Made by a program: the position numbers and the translations under genes. This document shows positions 54,370 through 59,808 of a stretch of 59,808 bases of DNA, piece after piece. The first letter of the stretch is position 1, and the number at the start of each line of letters is the position of its first letter. The stretch lies in IMG/VR virus record IMGVR_UViG_3300033150_001833, positions 1 through 59,808 of that record; one strand, given 5' to 3'. The notes below the pieces were generated by a model that saw nothing but the letters and a program-made list of their open reading frames with translations, had not been told where the DNA came from and did no database searches. This DNA is from a virus.

Positions 54370-55308
54370 ATGAAGGCGAAAAAATACTATCAGTACGATG
54401 AAAAAGGCAATGGAGCGCAAATCACAGACACGCAAACCATTGAAATTCTTAGACTTTACGAAAAAAAGATAAGAAACGCCAGTCCACTAAAACAAGCGGT
54501 CTTACAAGAAACTGCAATAAAATTAATGAGTTATAATAACATCGGGGAGGGAAAAATAGAAAACCTTTGGAACAAAATCGAACGGAATACTACAGTTGAT
54601 AAGTGGCGCAACAGCGAAAAAGATAATCATATCACGGAGTTGTGGGATGATTATACTGCTGAGCAGCGGTTTACACTGGGGTATTGCGACTATCGCGATA
54701 TTGTGCAGTATATATGTAGTAGATTGACAAATGCGGAATGCCAAATATTTGCGCAGTATCACGTTGCGGGAAAAAAACAAGATGTTGTTGCTAAAAAAAT
54801 GGGGGTATCACAACAAACGATATCCAATCATATCAGGAGGTTGAACGCCAAATTACATAGAATGAAAATTAAAGAGCTGTACAGGATAGATTATGTTGCG
54901 CCTGTCAATCGTGATAAGAAAATGCCCCAATATCGTGATGCTAAACTAGTTGATGCTGCCCCCGTTCAGCGTGAACAGGGACCATGGCGGGGGAAGGTGT
55001 GTTATATATATAGTATGCCAGTCAGCCAAAAGAAAAAGTATGAAAACAGACAGGTCAAATATGTTGCTCCAAAAAAAGTCCATAACATGGAGCAACTCCC
55101 AGACAATTTTGTGCCGACCGAATATTTTGCGCCAACACGCCCAAAGTCGGAATATGATTGTATTGACATCACTCCAGTTGTCTACGGCAAACGTGGCGTT
55201 AGGTATGTTGTGAGAAAAAGATCGATATCGTTTCAGGGTGATTTGAATAACAGATATGGCGCGTGTTACAATTACGGCAAAATGAGTCGATTCTACCAGA
55301 CACCATAA
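54370..55308 (+). CDS. HTH (sigma-70 region 4-like) regulator
   Basis: A 312-residue protein with GGGGGG 6 bases before ATG. Residues ~120-165 contain LTNAECQIFAQYHVAGKKQD with VVAKKMGVSQQTISNHIRRL, a region-4/LuxR-type HTH. The N-terminal half is helical; the C-terminal half is Tyr/Pro-rich and basic (VPTEYFAPTRPKSEYDCIDI). Position between the repeats and the packaging genes suggests a late regulator or a DNA-recognition protein for packaging. Strong promoter upstream, terminator downstream. Confidence 0.65.
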   Translation: MKAKKYYQYDEKGNGAQITDTQTIEILRLYEKKIRNASPLKQAVLQETAIKLMSYNNIGEGKIENLWNKIERNTTVDKWRNSEKDNHITELWDDYTAEQRFTLGYCDYRDIVQYICSRLTNAECQIFAQYHVAGKKQDVVAKKMGVSQQTISNHIRRLNAKLHRMKIKELYRIDYVAPVNRDKKMPQYRDAKLVDAAPVQREQGPWRGKVCYIYSMPVSQKKKYENRQVKYVAPKKVHNMEQLPDNFVPTEYFAPTRPKSEYDCIDITPVVYGKRGVRYVVRKRSISFQGDLNNRYGACYNYGKMSRFYQTP

Positions 55309-55318
55309 TATAATATAT

Positions 55319-55355
55319 AAGGTGATATGCTTCTGCATATCACCTTATTTTTTTT
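55319..55355 (+). terminator. rho-independent terminator after the HTH gene
   Basis: AAGGTGATATGC-TTCT-GCATATCACCTT followed by ATTTTTTTT. A 12-bp stem with T-tract; a clear intrinsic terminator that isolates the HTH gene from the packaging genes. Confidence 0.9.
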
Positions 55356-55360
55356 GAGCA

Positions 55361-55670
55361 CCTTATTAGTAATGATTACTATTAGCGTTTACGGCTTTCA
55401 GTGCACCTGTCACTATTTGTTATACTAATAGTCATACTATTAGTCATACCGTCCGTCATACCGTCCGTCATACCATTTGTCATACCATTAGTCATACCGT
55501 CTGTCATACTATTTATCATACCGTTTTGTCATACTATCTATCATACCATTTTGTCATACCATTTTGTCATACCATTTTGTCATACTATTTATCATACCAT
55601 TAGTGGTGACGGCCTGTTATATCTGATATCGGGTTTTCCGATAACCTTATTAGTAATGGTTACTATTAGC
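55361..55670. repeat. degenerate 12-13-bp tandem repeats flanked by 26-bp direct repeats
   Basis: Fourteen units built on (T/A/C)(G/A)TCATAC(C/T) with 12-13-bp spacing occupy 55425-55603. On each side is CCTTATTAGTAATG(A/G)TTACTA-TTAGC (55361-55386 and 55645-55670, one mismatch), itself an inverted repeat around AGTAAT. No plausible gene; the Ile/Val-rich frame through it is repeat-driven. Being directly upstream of the terminase genes, it is a candidate pac/cos or regulatory site. Confidence 0.75.
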
Positions 55671-55709
55671 ATATCAGTATTATTACGTTCTGTAACCGAC
55701 ACGGGATAG

Positions 55710-55974
55710 GTAAAAACGCAATCATTTCAAGGACTTACGGGCTAATAATTAAAGTAACACTTCACTGGGTGCCCTCACTGGATATGCTGCGCAAGTATCT
55801 GTAATTATTGAATAAATATAATTGACCTCCCCCCTGCCCGATTCTTAGACCTTCCCCCCCCTGTAATTTGGCTGGTGGGTCCTGCCCGCAAGTTTTTTGC
55901 ACTTTTTCCGGCGTGAAAGCTCCTTTTTTTATAAACTCCTTGACTTAATAACAATTTACATGTTATTTTTAATT
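55710..55974 (+). other. non-coding leader before the packaging genes
   Basis: No convincing gene on either strand. A possible promoter (TTGACT at 55940-55945, 17-base spacer, TTATTT) ends about 7 bases before ATG 55975. A C-rich tract (CCTCCCCCCTGCCCG, CCTTCCCCCCCCTG) lies at 55826-55863. Confidence 0.4.
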
Positions 55975-56507
55975 ATGGGAAAAAACATAGTCCGAAAACC
56001 CTGATACAGGATGCCAAAATTTGGGATAAACTTCGCAAATGTAACGGCATTGATTGTCGTTTTGCCTCGATATGCCCTCACAGATGCGCCAAGACAATTC
56101 CCCAACCGGGGGCGGTGTGTCTTGTGGAGAGTCATTATATTACTGCCAATCTTGACCCCATGTTAAAATTAATTGACCGATCGAAAGATCCGTTTGTAAT
56201 GCAATGGATTGGGATGCACTTAGTTCCTTTATATTTAGATTTGGTTCAACTAAAATTAGAAAAACTATTATTAGAAGAAATAGTGTATAAGGACGGGAAA
56301 GGTCAGATCAGAGTTCATCCAATTTTTGATGAAATAAGGAAGACCCACAGGGAGATTTTTACCGTGTGGAAGACCTCCGGCCTACGCGCAATAGCGGATT
56401 CATGCGGTTTTTTTAAACCTCCTGTTGATTTAAGTTTAGATTTCGGTGATTCTGATAGTTATGAAGAAATGCAGGGGGACTTCGATAATTATGATGGCGA
56501 ATCATAA
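55975..56507 (+). pseudogene. candidate small terminase subunit, frame broken at an A-run
   Basis: The ATG at 55975 runs GGGAAAAAACATAG (six A) and stops after nine codons; with seven A the frame joins HSPKTLIQDAKIWDKLRKCN then CRFASICPHRCAKTIPQPGA and the long part from 56115 (LDPMLKLIDRSKDPFVMQWI, EIRKTHREIFTVWKTSGLRA). The result is about 177 residues with a cysteine cluster near the N-terminus and helices, located directly before the large terminase gene as small terminases are. Without the change, translation could start at GTG 56115. Confidence 0.5.
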
Positions 56508-56711
56508 ATGTTATCAGGGAAAATTCTAAATATAAAATGGGCAGGCATGTGGCATGTGCAAATAGAGGGTGTAAGAAAGGTTTTTAATACTGAGTATGCC
56601 ATGAATACATGGTTGTGTTATATTTTTAAGAAGGTCAAAGACCCTGAGAAGAAAAAACTATTATCAAGAGACATGTCTTTAATAATAAAGAATGAAGAGA
56701 AAACCGAATAA
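56508..56711 (+). CDS. small hypothetical protein in packaging operon
   Basis: A 67-residue basic protein (SGKILNIKWAGMWHVQIEGV, DPEKKKLLSRDMSLIIKNEE). Starts right after the upstream stop and overlaps the large terminase start by 20 bases. Function unknown. Confidence 0.5.
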   Translation: MLSGKILNIKWAGMWHVQIEGVRKVFNTEYAMNTWLCYIFKKVKDPEKKKLLSRDMSLIIKNEEKTE

Positions 56712-58632
56712 ATATATTGGTTACCGCAAGGGCGGAGATGGGTTTATAAAATGGGCCGAGGATAATGTGTGGGTTTCTATCTATCCTGTTGGTCGTGAAT
56801 TTTCCGTATGGGTGCCACTTGGGTCTGAGGGCAATGGAAATATATGCTCAAAAACCAATGAGTCATACCATACTATGTGGGTTAAAGTACACCCCGAGAC
56901 CGGCAGGTCGTATAGTGGGATGTGGAAGAATCAAAAAGCGGTTTTACGCCAGGCTCTTGAAATGAATGCTGGTAAGTTTCGATATCGGCTTATAATTTTT
57001 TGTTGGCCGAGAGGCGAGGGAAAGTCATTATTAGCGGTATTATTGCAATTATGGAAGTGGTTTTGTTGGCCTCGGCAAGACATTAAGTTTTGCGCTAATA
57101 GTAAAGATCAGACAGATCATGCACATCTAAGCATCGCAAAGGAAATAATTTTAAATTCACCGAACCTGTTAAAAATAGTTGGGAAAAAAAATATTTTAGA
57201 ACATGAGATACGGAGGCGCAACAATTATGGGCATCTTGTGAGCAAGATTGAAATTATAACTACGTCGAGCGGTTTATTTTCTAATATTAATGGATATGCA
57301 TTTTCTGAAATATTTGAATTAAAGAACAAGATATTTTGGGAAAAGGTTGATGGAAACATTAGAAACATTCCTAACGCATTTGGGGTATTAGATTCAACAG
57401 TGTCGTCGAAAGATCATTTATTATATACACTGTATGACGGATTTATGAAGGGCGCTGATCCCTTAACTTTTTTTTCATATCGGTGCAGCGCTGGATTGGA
57501 TTATAAGGATTTTTGGCACCCGAATCAGACCCAAGCCCAGTTAGATTCGTACAAGGCTAAGCAACCGCTAACGTACGCCAAACAATTTAAGAATGTGTGG
57601 TCCGCTGGTGGCGAAAGAATTTTTTCAGCCGAGCAGGTTGATGCAGTGAATTATATTGGTGCAGAGGGGACTGTGAATCATAGTCGTGTTATTGAATTAA
57701 TACAGCGCAAATCTCAGATTATTGATAGTAAAGATAATTTTAGTAAGGATGGCGCCAGGGGGTTATTTGTAGATCACTCCATGGAATTAGAGCAGATAGA
57801 TTCGTTATTATGGTCTGTGGATGATGTTTACCAATTAGCGTTAACACATACGGGGTCTGTAATGGCTTCGAGCAATGCACTGGATATTTTGGGAGATATG
57901 TTTGATACTGAGTGGGCTGTGATTGCTGGTGTTGATAGGGCGCAGCCATTTAAGAAAAGAACCGGGGCAAGAACCATATATATAGTTTTGGCAAAGGGTT
58001 TGCCGGGTAGTCGGAGTAACCCGGATATTGGGATACACATCGCTGATGACTCAAGCAGCGACAATGTTAAAGGTTCTGAATATATGATTCGTGGTCCGGC
58101 ATATGTATATTTTTATTTACATGTTGCGGATATTATTGATCATTCATTAGAGGGGTTAAAGGCTGAAATTTTAATGACCCATGATGAATTTGGTGGGATT
58201 GACAGTATTGGTTCTGAGTCGTGGGGTGTATTTGATATGGCGGCATGGGCGGAGACGTTGGATATAAAAACAAATTTATGGGTTCCGACTTATGCGAGGC
58301 AGTTGGGAGCATTCACAGAATTGTTTACTTTGGTTGACGACGGTCGGATAAAAAGTCCGACTGTTTTTATTCCTGGAGCGAGGGGCGACGATATTTTAAT
58401 TGAGGAATTGCGTTATTTTGATCACGATGAGGATATTCGATGGTTTGGTAGTCCAGAAAAAAACGCGAGGCAGGGAGTACAAGACGATGTGATGTATGCT
58501 TCTGGGTGGGCGATCTATGGTGGTAGGGAATTAACGGTTCACGATTTCAGACCGAGGATAAAAAATTTATTTTTAGGCACTATTATTCAGCCAGATGGTT
58601 TATTAGGTAATTATTTTGTTGACATAAAATAA
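56692..58632 (+). CDS. terL: terminase large subunit
   Basis: A 646-residue protein. LIIFCWPRGEGKSLLAVLLQ is the Walker A-type P-loop (PRGEGKS); KIEIITTSSGLFSNINGYAF and FSEIFELKN are the coupling and Walker B regions. The nuclease part has AVIAGVDRAQPFKKRTGART (D), EILMTHDEFGGIDSIGSESW with GVFDMAAW (D) and QDDVMYASGWAIYGG (D). It packages DNA into the prohead using ATP and cuts it. Being longer than common TerLs, it may carry extra loops. Followed by an intrinsic terminator, then the portal gene. Confidence 0.88.
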   Translation: MKRKPNKYIGYRKGGDGFIKWAEDNVWVSIYPVGREFSVWVPLGSEGNGNICSKTNESYHTMWVKVHPETGRSYSGMWKNQKAVLRQALEMNAGKFRYRLIIFCWPRGEGKSLLAVLLQLWKWFCWPRQDIKFCANSKDQTDHAHLSIAKEIILNSPNLLKIVGKKNILEHEIRRRNNYGHLVSKIEIITTSSGLFSNINGYAFSEIFELKNKIFWEKVDGNIRNIPNAFGVLDSTVSSKDHLLYTLYDGFMKGADPLTFFSYRCSAGLDYKDFWHPNQTQAQLDSYKAKQPLTYAKQFKNVWSAGGERIFSAEQVDAVNYIGAEGTVNHSRVIELIQRKSQIIDSKDNFSKDGARGLFVDHSMELEQIDSLLWSVDDVYQLALTHTGSVMASSNALDILGDMFDTEWAVIAGVDRAQPFKKRTGARTIYIVLAKGLPGSRSNPDIGIHIADDSSSDNVKGSEYMIRGPAYVYFYLHVADIIDHSLEGLKAEILMTHDEFGGIDSIGSESWGVFDMAAWAETLDIKTNLWVPTYARQLGAFTELFTLVDDGRIKSPTVFIPGARGDDILIEELRYFDHDEDIRWFGSPEKNARQGVQDDVMYASGWAIYGGRELTVHDFRPRIKNLFLGTIIQPDGLLGNYFVDIK

Positions 58633-58714
58633 TTGGCATGGTATTTTTTAATAAAATTTATTTTAATGATACAAGATTGACACCATGCCCCCACAGCTCC
58701 GGTGTTTCCGAGGA

Positions 58715-58747
58715 AAGTCGAGTCTCGCTGAGGCTCGACTTTTTTTG
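58715..58747 (+). terminator. rho-independent terminator between terminase and portal
   Basis: AAGTCGAG-TCTCGCTGAGG-CTCGACTT followed by TTTTTT. The 8-bp stem plus T-tract is a clear terminator, unusual between two packaging genes; the portal gene then needs its own promoter or readthrough. Confidence 0.85.
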
Positions 58748-58765
58748 TTAATGAGTAGAGGTATA

Positions 58766-59808
58766 ATGGATTTTAAAGATATTCAGGAAAAAATTTTAGC
58801 GATTCCGGATGAAGTATTTATGCACTTACAGGCTTCGATGCCGTGGCAGCCGGGTGTTTTGTATGATTATACTAAAACCGACGTTGATGGTTGTCCGGCC
58901 GGTAGTTCTGATATTAAAGAGGAAGATTCTGTTGATCGGGAATATTTACAGAATGAGTGTTGGAGATTATTTAACAAAAATCCGCAGGTAAGGACATCTG
59001 TTCGTGGCGTTGCCGGTAGAATAACAGGCATGGGGTTTGAACCTACCTCTGAAATAATTAAAATTCAGGATGTTTTAAGAGAAATTGAGTATGATCCAAG
59101 GAACAGATTATATAATTATTGGTCAAAATATGTTGTTAGGGCATTAATTGAGGGTGAGTTGTTTTTAATTCTTACTTGTCACAAAGACGGTTTTATAGAA
59201 GTTGATTTTTTAGACCCGAGTCAGATAGACACATCCAAGGGTGATGAATCTTCGGGTATTATTTTTCATCCTACCAAGAAATTATTTCCACTATTTTATT
59301 GTATTCGGTCAAATTCCGTTACTCAGCAAATTCCGAGTATTAACATCGCCAGATATCCTGATTTGTTACAATTACTATCTGATAATCAATGGTACCGTAA
59401 AGAAGAAACGGCTCAGTCCCGGAGCGATGATATAAAATTCAAGAAAATTGGAGGGTTTTATCGGTTTATTGTTATGTGGGACCGCGGTTTTATGACTCGA
59501 AGAACAGTAAGTTATTTAAGAACTGTTTTAGAGTGGTTAAATCATTATGAATTATTAAAAAAATTTGAGATTGATCATAAAAAATCATGCGGGGCATATG
59601 CCTGGGAGATATCGTTTGAGGATGTGAAATCATTCAAACTATGGGTTAGTATGACTGACGATGAGCGGAAAAAAACTGCTTTGATGCAGCCGATAATTCC
59701 AGGGAGCAAGATATTTTTACCTCCGGGGATGACCCTAACAGCCAAAAGCCCGAACTTACCGAAAATAAGTGGGCAGGACACGGATGTGATGGAGATGGCT
59801 GTGTCTGG
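58766..59808 (+). CDS. portal protein (3'-truncated by window end)
   Basis: About 347 residues are visible. VRGVAGRITGMGFEPTSEII, LIEGELFLILTCHKDGFIEV, DFLDPSQIDTSKGDESSGII, RTVSYLRTVLEWLNHYELL, and IPGSKIFLPPGMTLTAKSPN (a PG..(I/V)...PG..+ motif) are typical of siphophage portal proteins; LDP.QI is a hallmark. ATG at 58766 has AGAGGT upstream; an in-frame ATG at 58751 lacks a ribosome site. It forms the 12-fold ring through which DNA enters. It follows terL as usual. Confidence 0.85.
   Translation, partial: MDFKDIQEKILAIPDEVFMHLQASMPWQPGVLYDYTKTDVDGCPAGSSDIKEEDSVDREYLQNECWRLFNKNPQVRTSVRGVAGRITGMGFEPTSEIIKIQDVLREIEYDPRNRLYNYWSKYVVRALIEGELFLILTCHKDGFIEVDFLDPSQIDTSKGDESSGIIFHPTKKLFPLFYCIRSNSVTQQIPSINIARYPDLLQLLSDNQWYRKEETAQSRSDDIKFKKIGGFYRFIVMWDRGFMTRRTVSYLRTVLEWLNHYELLKKFEIDHKKSCGAYAWEISFEDVKSFKLWVSMTDDERKKTALMQPIIPGSKIFLPPGMTLTAKSPNLPKISGQDTDVMEMAVS

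Noticed and set aside
55401-55709. Ile/Val-rich membrane protein gene
   Set aside because: The sequence is a by-product of the TCATAC repeats and has no ribosome site or conserved end.

Overview
This window is the genome, or most of it, of a tailed double-stranded DNA phage (or its prophage form) with a long non-contractile tail. Evidence: a large terminase and portal gene at the right end; a tail module at the left (neck protein, tail tube, tail assembly chaperones with a programmed -1 frameshift, a 1361-residue tape measure, P60-type peptidase, tip proteins); a Cro/CI-like switch; and a tyrosine recombinase. Capsid genes are absent and probably lie beyond the window edges, between the truncated portal (right) and the truncated first gene (left). 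DNA is AT-rich and starts carry AGGAGG-type ribosome sites, which fits a bacterial host; integron-like attC sites suggest a Gram-negative, integron-bearing host, but the host cannot be named from sequence.

Layout. (1) 1-19.1 kb, plus strand: sugar/methyl-transfer genes, neck, tail tube, chaperones, tape measure, two receptor-binding-type proteins with PKD domains, tail tip and fibre genes. (2) 19-24 kb, minus strand: zinc-finger proteins, a UvrD-like helicase with a mini-intein in its Walker A loop, small proteins. (3) 24.2-35.1 kb, minus strand: an array of about 25-30 integron-type gene cassettes. Most small genes are followed by an attC-like site, all in one orientation, with no integron integrase in the window. 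Cassettes carry a Lar-type anti-restriction protein, an MT-A70 adenine methyltransferase, an RNA ligase, a dATP/dGTP diphosphohydrolase-like protein, zinc ribbons, membrane peptides and at least two inserts without an intact gene. (4) 35-43 kb: primase (AEP/RepB type), SNF2-like helicase, divergent Cro/CI-type control region, DnaQ-like exonuclease, VRR-NUC nuclease, tyrosine recombinase and a tryptophan-rich heptad-repeat protein. (5) 43-51 kb, minus strand: many small unknown genes, several sharing a conserved leader, then a DnaN-like sliding clamp with a SAP-like insert and a RadC/JAB protein. (6) 51-56 kb: iteron-like repeats, palindromes, a ParB-like protein, a 13-bp tandem repeat array, a consensus promoter, an HTH regulator and a repeat region before the packaging genes. 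(7) 56-59.8 kb: candidate small terminase, large terminase, portal.

How it fits together: replication uses the primase, two helicases and a phage clamp; repeats near 51.3-51.7 kb or 54 kb are candidate origin or partition sites next to ParB. The divergent operator at 40.07 kb probably sets the early/lysogenic state. The HTH regulator at 54.4 kb has a near-ideal promoter and may control packaging and structural genes. The cassette array is the most unusual region: it looks like a cluster of attC sites lacking an integrase (CALIN) inside a phage, loaded with host-takeover genes that a host integron could exchange.

Caution: at least six genes are broken by short tandem duplications (2, 8 and 20 bp) or homopolymer length changes, and one 45-bp in-frame duplication is present. 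These may be real or may be sequencing/assembly errors.
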